17,275 bases of DNA from an uncultured Collinsella sp. (GTDB taxonomy: Bacteria > Actinomycetota > Coriobacteriia > Coriobacteriales > Coriobacteriaceae). The stretch's first letter is position 1. Each line of letters starts with the position of its first letter. Below are positions 1-6,532 of this stretch, one piece after another. The position numbers and the translations under genes were made by a program. The notes beneath the pieces were generated by a model, which ran no database searches, was not told the origin of the DNA, and saw nothing but the letters and a program-made list of their open reading frames with translations. The stretch covers positions 1 to 17,275 of the forward strand of contig CABRZC010000040.1 in the NCBI GenBank assembly GCA_902475375.1. Direction: 5' to 3'.

Positions 1-14
1 CGTCCGAGTTCCCG

Positions 15-20
15 TATAGT
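15..20 (+). promoter_or_regulatory. Probable -10 box of the tRNA-Ala promoter
   Basis: TATAGT lies 12 bases before the first base of the tRNA, where a sigma-70-type -10 element should sit for a start site about 6 bases downstream. The matching -35 box would fall just outside the left edge of the window and cannot be seen. The call rests on match to consensus and position alone. Confidence 0.6.
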
Positions 21-32
21 ACTTCTTCGCAC

Positions 33-105
33 GGGGGCGTAGCTCAGCTGGGAGAGCGCTTGACTGGCAGTCAAGAGGTCAGGGGTTCGATCCCCCTCGT
101 CTCCA
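33..105 (+). tRNA. tRNA-Ala, anticodon GGC
   Basis: This is a complete cloverleaf of 73 bases including the discriminator A at 105. The acceptor stem (33-39 with 98-104) pairs over 7 positions and includes a G3:U70 wobble (35 with 100), the classic alanine identity element. The anticodon stem is CTTGA/TCAAG with a 7-base loop, placing anticodon GGC at 66-68, which reads GCC. The T arm has a 5-bp stem AGGGG/CCCCT around TTCGATC. The 3' end continues as CCC rather than CCA, so the terminal CCA is not fully encoded and must be completed by a nucleotidyltransferase. GCC should be a common alanine codon in this GC-rich genome. Confidence 0.97.
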
Positions 106-120
106 CCCGAGCATTGAATG

Positions 121-149
121 AGGCTCCAACGCAAGTTGGGGCCTTTTTT
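121..149 (+). terminator. Intrinsic terminator after tRNA-Ala
   Basis: A 10-bp stem (121-130 with 135-144, including one G-U pair) closes on a GCAA tetraloop and runs directly into a six-T tract at 144-149. It should end the tRNA transcript 16 bases after the mature 3' end and separate it from the ABC-F gene, although some read-through could still supply that gene. Confidence 0.93.
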
Positions 150-180
150 CATATAGGCACACAAGGTCAAAGGCGGCACC

Positions 181-2217
181 ATGATCCTCCTGGTCGACAA
201 GATCGAAAAAAGCTTCGGCGCGCGTGTCCTCTTTAGCGGCGCGTCCTTCCAGATCAACCCCGGCGAGCGTTTTGCGCTCGTGGGACCCAACGGCGCCGGC
301 AAAACCACCATGCTCAAGATCATCATGGGCATCGACAGCCCCGACGCCGGCCAGATCCAGTACGCCAAGGACTGCCAGGTGGGCTACCTAGAGCAGGAAA
401 CCAACTTGGAGCAAAAGGACACCACCATCCTTGCCGAGGTCATGGCAGCCGCCAAGGAAATCCGCCGCATGGGCGAGCGCGCCAACGAGCTGCAGGCCCA
501 GATCACCGAGCTTTCCGAGCAAGGCAAGGACGTCGACGCACTCCTTAACGAGTACGGCCAGGTCCAGGACCGCTTTGAGCATCTGGGCGGCTACGAGCTC
601 GAGAGCAACGCCCGCAAGATCCTGTCCGGCCTGGGCTTTAAGGTCACCGACTTTGAGCGCCCGTGCTCCGAGTTCTCCGGCGGCTGGCAGATGCGTATCG
701 CGCTCGCCAAGCTCTTCCTGCGCCACCCCGACCTGCTGCTGCTGGACGAGCCCACCAACCACTTGGACCTCGAAAGCGTCCAGTGGCTGCGCGGCTTTAT
801 CGCCAACTACGACGGCGCCGTGCTCATCGTCAGCCACGACCGCGCCTTCATGGACGCCTGCGTCGACCACGTCGCCGCGCTCGAAAACCGCCGCGTGACC
901 ACCTACACCGGCAACTACAGCAGCTACCTCAAGCAGCGTGAGGACAACCTGGAGCAGATGCGCGCCAAGCGCGCCGCGCAGGAGCGCGACATCGCCCACA
1001 TGCAGGTCTTCGTTGACAAGTTCCGCTACAAGCCCACCAAGGCCGCCCAGGCGCAGGAGCGCATCCGCAAGATCGAGCAAATCAAAAAGGAGCTCGTCAT
1101 CCTGCCCGAGGGCCACAAGCACATCGACTTTAAGTTCCCCGACCCGCCGCGCTCCGGCGATATGGTCGTGAGCCTGGAGGGCGTCTCCAAGTCCTACGGC
1201 GACAAGCACATCTACAGCGACATCGATCTCAAGCTCTACCGCGGCGAGCACGTGGCGCTTGTCGGCCCCAACGGCGCCGGCAAGTCCACCCTCATGAAGA
1301 TCCTCGCCGGCCTGGAGCCGCCCACCACCGGCACGCGCGACCTGGGTACCAACGTGGGCGTGGCCTATTACGCCCAGCACGCGCTCGAGGGCATGACCGA
1401 ATCGAACACCGTCCTGCAAGAGATCGACACCGTCACGCCCAAGTGGACCGTGCCCCAACAGCGCAGCCTGCTGGGTGCCTTCCTGTTTAGCGACAACGAC
1501 GCAATCGAAAAGCAGGTCCGCGTCCTCTCCGGCGGCGAAAAGGCGCGTTTGGCCCTGGCCAAGATGCTCGTGGCCCCCGAGGCGCTCCTGTGCCTGGACG
1601 AGCCCACCAACCACCTGGATATCGACTCGGTGGACATGCTCGAAAACGCCCTGCAAAACTTCCCCGGCACCATCGTGCTGATCAGCCACGACGAGCACCT
1701 GGTGCGCGCCGTGGCGAACCGCGTGATCGACATCCGTGACGGCAAGGTCACGGTCTACGACGGCGACTACGACTACTACCTCTTCAAGCGCGAGGACCTC
1801 GCAGCCCGCGCCGCCGCCGAGACGGCAGGGGAGAGCGCGCCGGAGGCAAGCAGGAGCACTAAGCCCGCCAACGCGGCCCAGGACAGCAGCCCAGCCGCGG
1901 CCCCTAAGCCGGCCGAGGGCAAAAAGACCAAGGAGCAAAAGCGCGCCGAGGCCCAGGCCCGCGCCGCGCTCAACAAAAAGCTCAAGGGCGTTCGCAACCA
2001 GCTCAAGAAGATCGAGGCGGAGCTGGACAAAAAGCGCGCCCGCTATGACGAGCTTATGGAATTGATGGCAAGCGAAGAGCTTTATGCCGATCAGGACAAG
2101 TTCAACGCCGCGCTGGGGGAATATAACGGCCTTAAGCAAGAGCTGCCCAAGCTCGAGGACGAATGGCTGGAGCTTTCCACCCAGATCGAAGAGGAGACCG
2201 CGCGTGAACTCTCGTAA
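181..2217 (+). CDS. ABC-F family ATP-binding protein (ribosome-associated, Uup/YdiF-like)
   Basis: This cytosolic protein has two ATPase domains and no membrane domain, the architecture of ABC-F proteins, which bind the ribosomal E site and act on stalled translation or ribosome assembly. Domain 1 has Walker A GPNGAGKT (35-42), signature SGGWQ (166-170), Walker B LLLLDE (185-190) and SHD (218-220). Domain 2 has Walker A GPNGAGKS (362-369), LSGGEK (449-454), Walker B with CLDE (471-474) and SHD (502-504). Both catalytic glutamates are present. The charged linker (about 245-320) between them is the tRNA-contacting element of the family. An Ala/Pro-rich tether (about 540-580) leads to a basic coiled-coil C-terminal domain (580-675) as in Uup and YdiF. 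The start has an upstream AAAGGCGG (169-176), and the N-terminus MILLVDKIEKSFG is typical of the family. The exact subfamily (housekeeping or antibiotic-protective) cannot be settled by eye; the C-terminal domain favours housekeeping. Confidence 0.93.
   Translation: MILLVDKIEKSFGARVLFSGASFQINPGERFALVGPNGAGKTTMLKIIMGIDSPDAGQIQYAKDCQVGYLEQETNLEQKDTTILAEVMAAAKEIRRMGERANELQAQITELSEQGKDVDALLNEYGQVQDRFEHLGGYELESNARKILSGLGFKVTDFERPCSEFSGGWQMRIALAKLFLRHPDLLLLDEPTNHLDLESVQWLRGFIANYDGAVLIVSHDRAFMDACVDHVAALENRRVTTYTGNYSSYLKQREDNLEQMRAKRAAQERDIAHMQVFVDKFRYKPTKAAQAQERIRKIEQIKKELVILPEGHKHIDFKFPDPPRSGDMVVSLEGVSKSYGDKHIYSDIDLKLYRGEHVALVGPNGAGKSTLMKILAGLEPPTTGTRDLGTNVGVAYYAQHALEGMTESNTVLQEIDTVTPKWTVPQQRSLLGAFLFSDNDAIEKQVRVLSGGEKARLALAKMLVAPEALLCLDEPTNHLDIDSVDMLENALQNFPGTIVLISHDEHLVRAVANRVIDIRDGKVTVYDGDYDYYLFKREDLAARAAAETAGESAPEASRSTKPANAAQDSSPAAAPKPAEGKKTKEQKRAEAQARAALNKKLKGVRNQLKKIEAELDKKRARYDELMELMASEELYADQDKFNAALGEYNGLKQELPKLEDEWLELSTQIEEETARELS
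2191..2196 (+). promoter_or_regulatory. Ribosome binding site deciding a GTG start at 2204
   Basis: GAGGAG sits 7 bases before GTG at 2204, inside the last codons of the ABC-F gene. No comparable site precedes the in-frame ATG codons at 2084 or 2234, so this site fixes the start of the 98-residue membrane protein. Confidence 0.75.
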
Positions 2218-2500
2218 AGCCGCTGCCGTGGCGATGAGCATCATCGCCATCGCCTGTCGCATCTGCGGCATCTTTATGAGCGCGATGACCGTGCTGCTGT
2301 GCTTTAGCGGCCTCACCGCCAAGCTGCAGATCGTGGGCTTTGTCGTCGAGCTTTCGCGCGCACTGCCGAGCGCCATCGCCGGCTACGGCGTCATCACGTC
2401 GCCCTTTGGCGGTGTGTTCCGCCTGGATTACGCCATCGTGGCCGTCATCCTGTTTGTGGCCGACTACCTGCTCACGCGCGCCTCGCACCGCGTCCGCTAG
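2204..2500 (+). CDS. Small hypothetical membrane protein, 98 aa
   Basis: I do not recognise this family. Starting at GTG 2204, with GAGGAG 7 bases upstream, it encodes a 98-residue protein beginning MNSRKAAAVAMS and overlaps the ABC-F gene by 14 bases, so translation is probably coupled. It has a positively charged N-terminus (Arg4, Lys5), a hydrophobic segment at about 10-35, a second moderately hydrophobic and possibly amphipathic stretch at about 41-62, and a strong membrane helix at about 76-91 ending in an Arg/His-rich tail. Charges at both ends suggest a two-helix hairpin with both termini in the cytoplasm. The in-frame ATG at 2084 would give a 40-residue Arg/Ser-rich extension that merely reads the ABC-F gene in another frame, so I reject it. 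It is followed 9 bases later by the M50 peptidase gene, which makes a membrane partner or regulator of one neighbour plausible but unproven. Confidence 0.72.
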   Translation: MNSRKAAAVAMSIIAIACRICGIFMSAMTVLLCFSGLTAKLQIVGFVVELSRALPSAIAGYGVITSPFGGVFRLDYAIVAVILFVADYLLTRASHRVR

Positions 2501-2509
2501 GGGAGTGAC

Positions 2510-3193
2510 ATGTCCAGCAGCTACCTCATGAACCTGCTCGCCAGCGCCTTTGCCGTCATCGTCGGCATCGTGATCCACGAGAGCGCGCACGCCGCCGCGG
2601 CCTGGGCGCTCGGCGACAAGACGGCCCGTTCGCGCGGGCGCGTCTCGCTCAACCCGCTCAACCATATCGACCCGTTTGGCACCATTCTTCTGCCGCTGCT
2701 GATGCTCGCCGCCGGCGGCCCGGTGTTCGCCTTTGCCAAGCCCGTGCCCGTCTACCTCAACAACCTCAAGCACCCCAAGCGCGACGAGGTCCTGGTGAGC
2801 GTGGCCGGCCCCGCATCGAACATCACGTTGGCATGCCTTGCCGCCGCCCTCATGCATGCAGCATACGGCAACCTCTACGCCAGCATGTCCTTTGCCGTGG
2901 CCTCCCAAATCATGAACTTCGGCGCCACCTTTATCGTGGTCAACCTGTCGCTCGCGTTCTTTAACCTCATCCCGATCCCGCCGCTCGACGGCTCGTCGAT
3001 TATCGTGCCGTTCCTCAAAGGCAAGGCGCTCGCCAACTACTATCGTTTGCAGCAATACGCCATGCCCATCCTCATCCTGGTCCTGTACCTGCTGCCCATG
3101 TGGACCGGTATCGACGTGATCGGGCGCTATTTCGACGTTACCGTGTATCCGCTGGCCGAGTGGCTGCTCAACTTCGCAATCGCCGGCATCTAA
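2510..3193 (+). CDS. Site-2 protease-like M50 family intramembrane metallopeptidase
   Basis: This is a 227-residue polytopic membrane protein of the compact M50 (S2P-like) group, which cleaves membrane-anchored substrates within the bilayer. The first membrane helix carries the zinc motif HESAH (23-27: His23, Glu24, His27). Conserved landmarks follow: NPLNHIDPFG (48-57) and, in a later helix, NLIPIPPLDG (152-161), whose Asp160 should be the third zinc ligand. Further membrane segments lie at about 58-77, 98-118, 125-150 and 180-198. There is no PDZ domain and no long C-terminal extension, unlike RseP. GGGGAG (2500-2505) is placed 4 bases before the ATG. No anti-sigma factor or other obvious substrate gene is adjacent; the neighbouring 98-residue membrane protein is a speculative candidate substrate or partner. 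Family assignment is firm and the substrate is unknown. Confidence 0.9.
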   Translation: MSSSYLMNLLASAFAVIVGIVIHESAHAAAAWALGDKTARSRGRVSLNPLNHIDPFGTILLPLLMLAAGGPVFAFAKPVPVYLNNLKHPKRDEVLVSVAGPASNITLACLAAALMHAAYGNLYASMSFAVASQIMNFGATFIVVNLSLAFFNLIPIPPLDGSSIIVPFLKGKALANYYRLQQYAMPILILVLYLLPMWTGIDVIGRYFDVTVYPLAEWLLNFAIAGI

Positions 3194-3263
3194 GGTAAAC
3201 TTACAGGTCGACCGCGCAAAACGGTCACAGCATGCACCCAAACCGCGCCGCGAAGGCGCCGTC

Positions 3264-3272
3264 AAAGGAGGT
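3264..3272 (+). promoter_or_regulatory. Strong ribosome binding site for scpA
   Basis: AAAGGAGGT is a full match to the anti-Shine-Dalgarno sequence, with a 5-base spacer to the ATG at 3278. It ends the 84-base gap after the M50 gene, the longest gap between protein genes in the window. The rest of the gap holds two 5-bp inverted repeats (GACCG/CGGTC and GCGCC/GGCGC) with no T-tract, and a poor -10-like TAAACT (3196-3201) without a clear -35. A promoter here is possible but not supported. Confidence 0.8.
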
Positions 3273-3277
3273 CGAAG

Positions 3278-4087
3278 ATGTCGTATCGCGTGTCGACGCA
3301 GGTCTACAGCGGACCGTTCGACCTGCTGCTCCAGCTAGTAACCCGCCAAAAAGTTGATATCGGCGCCATCTCGATCAGCGAGGTGGCCGAGCAGTACCTT
3401 GCCGAGGCCGAGCGCATCGAGGCGCTGGACTTGGACGTGGCGAGCGACTTTTTGCTGGTCGCGGCAACCCTTCTGGACATCAAGGCCGCCTCGCTGGTGC
3501 CCCAAGAAGCCCCGAGCAAAACCGTTGACGATGACGAGGACGACGAAGACCTCGAGGAACTCAGTGCGCTCGACGGCGACGCCCTGCGCGAGGTCCTGAT
3601 CCAGCGTCTGATCGCCTACAAGCAGTTTAAGGGCGCGGCGGCGGCGCTTGGCGCGCGCATGCAGGCCGAGAGCCGCATGCATCCGCGCGTGGCCGGCCCC
3701 GACCCCGAGTTTCTAGGCCTTATGCCCGACTACCTGGCCGGCATCACCCTGCGTGGCCTCGCCGTCATCTGCGCCGACCTAGACGGCAAGCGCCAGACCT
3801 TCCTGCTGGAGGCCGAGCACGTGGCACCGCATCGCGTGCCGCTCGACCTGACGGTGGCCTCGGTCGACCGCTTTACCATGGCGCACCAAACCTGTACCTT
3901 CCGCGAGCTGCTGGACGGCGACGCCACCACCGAGCAGCTCGTCGTCACCTTCCTGGCCATGTTGGAGCTTGCCAAACGCGGCTCGCTCACGCTGAGCCAG
4001 GACGAGATCTTTGGAACCATTCAAATCAACCGCGTCGAGGGCGCCGAGGCATACGTGCCCGGCGAGGGCCCCGAGCTCACCGAATAG
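3278..4087 (+). CDS. scpA: Segregation and condensation protein A
   Basis: ScpA is the kleisin subunit of the bacterial SMC-ScpAB condensin, bridging the SMC heads and recruiting ScpB to organise newly replicated chromosomes. The 269-residue protein shows the N-terminal signature YSGPFDLLLQLV (10-21), the helical segment with DFLLVAATLLDIKA (57-70) that contacts the SMC neck, and a C-terminal winged-helix region around VVTFLAMLELAKRG (222-235), which binds the SMC cap. Between the domains is a very acidic stretch, DDDEDDEDLEE (84-94), probably disordered. Length is normal for the family. The start is fixed by a near-perfect ribosome binding site. scpB follows after 11 bases, the usual arrangement for subunits of one complex; smc itself is not in this window. 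Confidence 0.96.
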   Translation: MSYRVSTQVYSGPFDLLLQLVTRQKVDIGAISISEVAEQYLAEAERIEALDLDVASDFLLVAATLLDIKAASLVPQEAPSKTVDDDEDDEDLEELSALDGDALREVLIQRLIAYKQFKGAAAALGARMQAESRMHPRVAGPDPEFLGLMPDYLAGITLRGLAVICADLDGKRQTFLLEAEHVAPHRVPLDLTVASVDRFTMAHQTCTFRELLDGDATTEQLVVTFLAMLELAKRGSLTLSQDEIFGTIQINRVEGAEAYVPGEGPELTE

Positions 4088-4098
4088 GAGCGCCAACC

Positions 4099-4818
4099 AT
4101 GTCAACCCTTTCCACGCTGGAGGCAAACAGCCTCAAAGGCGCCCTCGAGGCGCTGTTGCTGGTGTCGAGCGACCCCGTGAGCGCACCCGCGCTGGCAGGT
4201 GCGCTGGATATCGCCCCGGGCGAGTGCGCGTCGCTTTTGGCCGAGCTCAAGGTTGAGTACGAGGAAGCCAACCGCGGCTTTCAGCTGCGCGAGGTCGCCG
4301 GTGGCTGGCGCCTGTTTACACACCCCGCCTACCACGACGTGGTCGAGGCCTATGTGCTGAGCTGGGACACGCAAAAGCTGTCGCAGGCGGCGCTCGAGAC
4401 TCTGGCCGTCATCGCCTATCACCAGCCCGTCACGCGCGAGGTGGTCAAGGGCATCCGCGGCGTCAACTCCGACGGCGTCATCGCGTCGCTCGTGGACAAA
4501 GGCCTAGTGCGCGAGCTCGGCCGCGACCCCGAGCGCGGTCAGGCCATCATCTACGGCACGACCAACGCCTTCTTGGAAAAGTTCGGCCTGCGCTCCACTC
4601 GCGACCTGCCCGATCTGGAGCAGTTTGCTCCCGACGAGCAGTCGCGCCAGTTTATCCGCGAGCGTCTGAGCGGCCGCAGCATTCAGTCCACGCTCGAGGA
4701 GCAGGCCGAAGATCTGGACGAAGAGCGCGAACTGATCGATACCGATGTTGAGGACACCGATGGCGATGAGCTTCTGCCCACCGGTGACACCTCGGAGGAT
4801 ATGCATGACGAGGACTAA
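4099..4818 (+). CDS. scpB: Segregation and condensation protein B
   Basis: ScpB dimerises and binds the central part of ScpA in the SMC-ScpAB complex. The 239-residue protein carries two winged-helix domains (about 10-85 and 90-160) with the family signature LSQAALETLAVIAYHQPVTR (94-113) followed by IRGVNSDGVI (119-128). After about residue 195 it continues in a strongly acidic tail, rich in Asp and Glu, to the C-terminus; this tail is likely unstructured and varies between species. TAGGAG (4085-4090), overlapping the scpA stop region, serves as ribosome binding site. The last 14 bases overlap the start of the pseudouridine synthase gene, so the two are likely translationally coupled. Confidence 0.96.
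   Translation: MSTLSTLEANSLKGALEALLLVSSDPVSAPALAGALDIAPGECASLLAELKVEYEEANRGFQLREVAGGWRLFTHPAYHDVVEAYVLSWDTQKLSQAALETLAVIAYHQPVTREVVKGIRGVNSDGVIASLVDKGLVRELGRDPERGQAIIYGTTNAFLEKFGLRSTRDLPDLEQFAPDEQSRQFIRERLSGRSIQSTLEEQAEDLDEERELIDTDVEDTDGDELLPTGDTSEDMHDED
4794..4798 (+). promoter_or_regulatory. Ribosome binding site deciding the pseudouridine synthase start at 4805
   Basis: GGAGG is 6 bases before ATG 4805. The nearer ATG at 4801 is in the scpB frame, and ATG 4901, where the S4 domain begins, has no Shine-Dalgarno sequence. This site therefore favours 4805 and a short N-terminal extension. Confidence 0.7.
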
Positions 4819-5776
4819 CGAAGCAGGGGAGGCGCGCACCGCAAGTGCCACGGGCGCCACAACGCCCGTAGGCGACGCCCAGCCTGTCTACCCGCACACC
4901 ATGCGTCTGCAGCGCTTTTTGGCGCGCGCGGGCGTGGCGAGCCGCCGCGGCTCTGAGGACCTGATGACCGCCGGCCGCGTGACCGTCAACGGCCAGGTCG
5001 CGACCGAGCTGGGTACCAAGGTCGACGTCGACCGCGACCATATCGAGGTCGACGGCATGCCCGTTAAGCTCAACCAGGGCGCCGTGTACCTGATGCTCTA
5101 CAAGCCGTCCGGCTACCTCACCACTATGAGTGATCCGCAGGAGCGCCCTTGTGTGGCCGACCTGGTTCCCCGCGACCGTTTTCCGGGCCTGTTCCCGGTG
5201 GGCCGTTTGGACCGCGACACCACGGGCCTATTGCTCTTTACCACCGACGGCGACCTGTCGCAGGACCTGCTGCATCCCAGCAAGCACGTCTACAAGACCT
5301 ACCAGGCACTCGTGGACGGCTACCTGACCGATCGCGACTTGGAACCACTCCGCCGCGGCATCGAGCTCGACGATGGCCTGTGCCAGCCGGCGATCTGCCG
5401 CATCATCAACGCGCGCGAGGCCGAGGCCGTGGCCCCGCAGGGCATCAAGCCCGGCACCACCGCCGTGGAGGTCATCATCCGCGAGGGACGCAAGAACCAG
5501 GTCAAGCGCATGCTGAGCAAGATCCACCATCCGGTGATCCGCCTGCACCGCTGCAACTTTGCCGGCCTGGAGCTCAAAGACGTGGTCAAGGGCTCATGGC
5601 GCGAGCTCACCGACCGCGAAGTGCAGATCCTGAAGGCCGGCGGTATCCCGCCCAAGCAGGCCGGCTCCAAGCGCGGCGCCGCGCCGGCGACTAACACCGC
5701 GAGTCGCACGCGTCACCACGGCAGCCACGGCTCCGCGCCCAAGCGCAACACCTACCGCGAGCGCTACACGAGCTAG
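4805..5776 (+). CDS. S4-domain rRNA pseudouridine synthase (RsuA/RluB family)
   Basis: This enzyme should isomerise a specific uridine in ribosomal RNA to pseudouridine. It has 323 residues. After an unconserved 32-residue N-terminal extension comes an S4 RNA-binding domain (33-80, starting MRLQRFLARAGVASRR) and then the catalytic domain with GRLDRDTTGLLL (133-144), where Asp136 is the expected catalytic aspartate. The EGRKNQVKRML motif (227-237) confirms the RsuA/RluB/RluE/RluF family. The C-terminal tail (about 285-323) is basic and rich in Ser, Gly, His and Arg, probably an extra RNA-contacting tail. The location directly after scpA-scpB is the usual place of the RluB-type enzyme that modifies 23S rRNA in Gram-positive bacteria; the exact target base is inferred from that context. 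ATG 4901 is an alternative start giving 291 residues. Confidence 0.93.
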   Translation: MTRTNEAGEARTASATGATTPVGDAQPVYPHTMRLQRFLARAGVASRRGSEDLMTAGRVTVNGQVATELGTKVDVDRDHIEVDGMPVKLNQGAVYLMLYKPSGYLTTMSDPQERPCVADLVPRDRFPGLFPVGRLDRDTTGLLLFTTDGDLSQDLLHPSKHVYKTYQALVDGYLTDRDLEPLRRGIELDDGLCQPAICRIINAREAEAVAPQGIKPGTTAVEVIIREGRKNQVKRMLSKIHHPVIRLHRCNFAGLELKDVVKGSWRELTDREVQILKAGGIPPKQAGSKRGAAPATNTASRTRHHGSHGSAPKRNTYRERYTS

Positions 5777-5842
5777 GCAACCCGCCAAGCCCCAGCGCCC
5801 GCGTCCCATACCAGAACGTCAACCACCGAAAGGAAGCATTGC

Positions 5843-6529
5843 ATGATCGTCGCCATCGACGGCCCCGCCGGTTCCGGCAAGTCCACTATCGCCAAGGAGA
5901 TAGCCCGCCAGCTGGGCTTTAACAAGCTCGACACGGGCGCTATGTACCGCGCTGTCACCTTCGCCGCGCTCGATCGCGGCATCGACCTGGACGACGAGGC
6001 GGCCATCGACGCCCTCGCCGAGCAGATCGAGATCCGCTTTACCAACGGTACCGGCGAGGACACGCGCCTGACCATCGACGGCAAGGACGCCTCGGCCGCC
6101 ATCCGCACTCCGCAGGTGGACGCCAACGTCTCCAAGGTCTCGGCCTACCCGGGCGTGCGCGCCGCCATGCTCATCCATCACCGCCGCGCCGCCGAAGACC
6201 GCGACATTGTCGCCGAGGGTCGCGACATCGGCACGGTCGTGTTCCCCAACGCTCAGGTCAAGGTCTTTCTGACCGCCGACCCGCGCGAGCGCGCCCGTCG
6301 CCGCGTGCTGCAGCGCCACCAAAACGACGCCCAGCCGCTCACCACCGAGCAGCTCGAGGCAGAGGTCGACGAGACCCTCGACGCCCTCAAGCAGCGCGAT
6401 AAGCTCGACAGCAGCCGCGAGGTCGCGCCGCTCGTTCCCGCAGATGACGCCGTGCACGTCGACTCCACCGCCCACACCATCGACGAGGTCGTCTCAATAA
6501 TCGAGGGCCTCATCAACCAAAGGAGGTAG
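5843..6529 (+). CDS. cmk: Cytidylate kinase
   Basis: Cmk phosphorylates CMP and dCMP to the diphosphates using ATP, recycling CMP released by phospholipid synthesis and RNA turnover and feeding the CTP and dCTP pools. The 228-residue protein has the P-loop GPAGSGKST (7-15), the LDTGAMYRA substrate motif (29-37), the CMP-binding region AEGRDIGTVVFPNA (124-137) and the late motif RDKLDSSR (185-192). The insert typical of bacterial CMP kinases is present between about 65 and 115. Start ATG 5843 has GAAAGGAAG at 5828-5836. The 66-base gap upstream shows no terminator or convincing promoter. The stop codon overlaps the ribosome binding site of the acyltransferase gene, which begins 3 bases later. 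Confidence 0.96.
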   Translation: MIVAIDGPAGSGKSTIAKEIARQLGFNKLDTGAMYRAVTFAALDRGIDLDDEAAIDALAEQIEIRFTNGTGEDTRLTIDGKDASAAIRTPQVDANVSKVSAYPGVRAAMLIHHRRAAEDRDIVAEGRDIGTVVFPNAQVKVFLTADPRERARRRVLQRHQNDAQPLTTEQLEAEVDETLDALKQRDKLDSSREVAPLVPADDAVHVDSTAHTIDEVVSIIEGLINQRR

Positions 6530-6532
6530 CCC

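Noticed and set aside
152..157. TATAGG as a -10 box for the ABC-F gene
   Set aside because: No -35 box is found at a workable distance; that position falls inside the terminator hairpin. It may still contribute but cannot be supported.
388..2376. 662-codon open frame on the minus strand opposite the ABC-F gene
   Set aside because: It mirrors the codon phase of a clear ABC-F gene. With G/C-ending codons, the sense codons that would create antisense stops (TTA, CTA, TCA) are rare, so long antisense frames arise freely. The translation is a low-complexity mix of Val, Leu, Gly and Ala with no motif.
2132..3265. 377-codon minus-strand frame opposite the small membrane protein and M50 genes
   Set aside because: It is rich in His, Asp, Gly and Arg with no recognisable domain, and it covers two well-supported plus-strand genes with good ribosome binding sites.
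3194..3277. Regulatory RNA or terminator in the gap before scpA
   Set aside because: The inverted repeats are only 5 bp and no T-tract follows, so neither a terminator nor a known riboswitch fold is supported.
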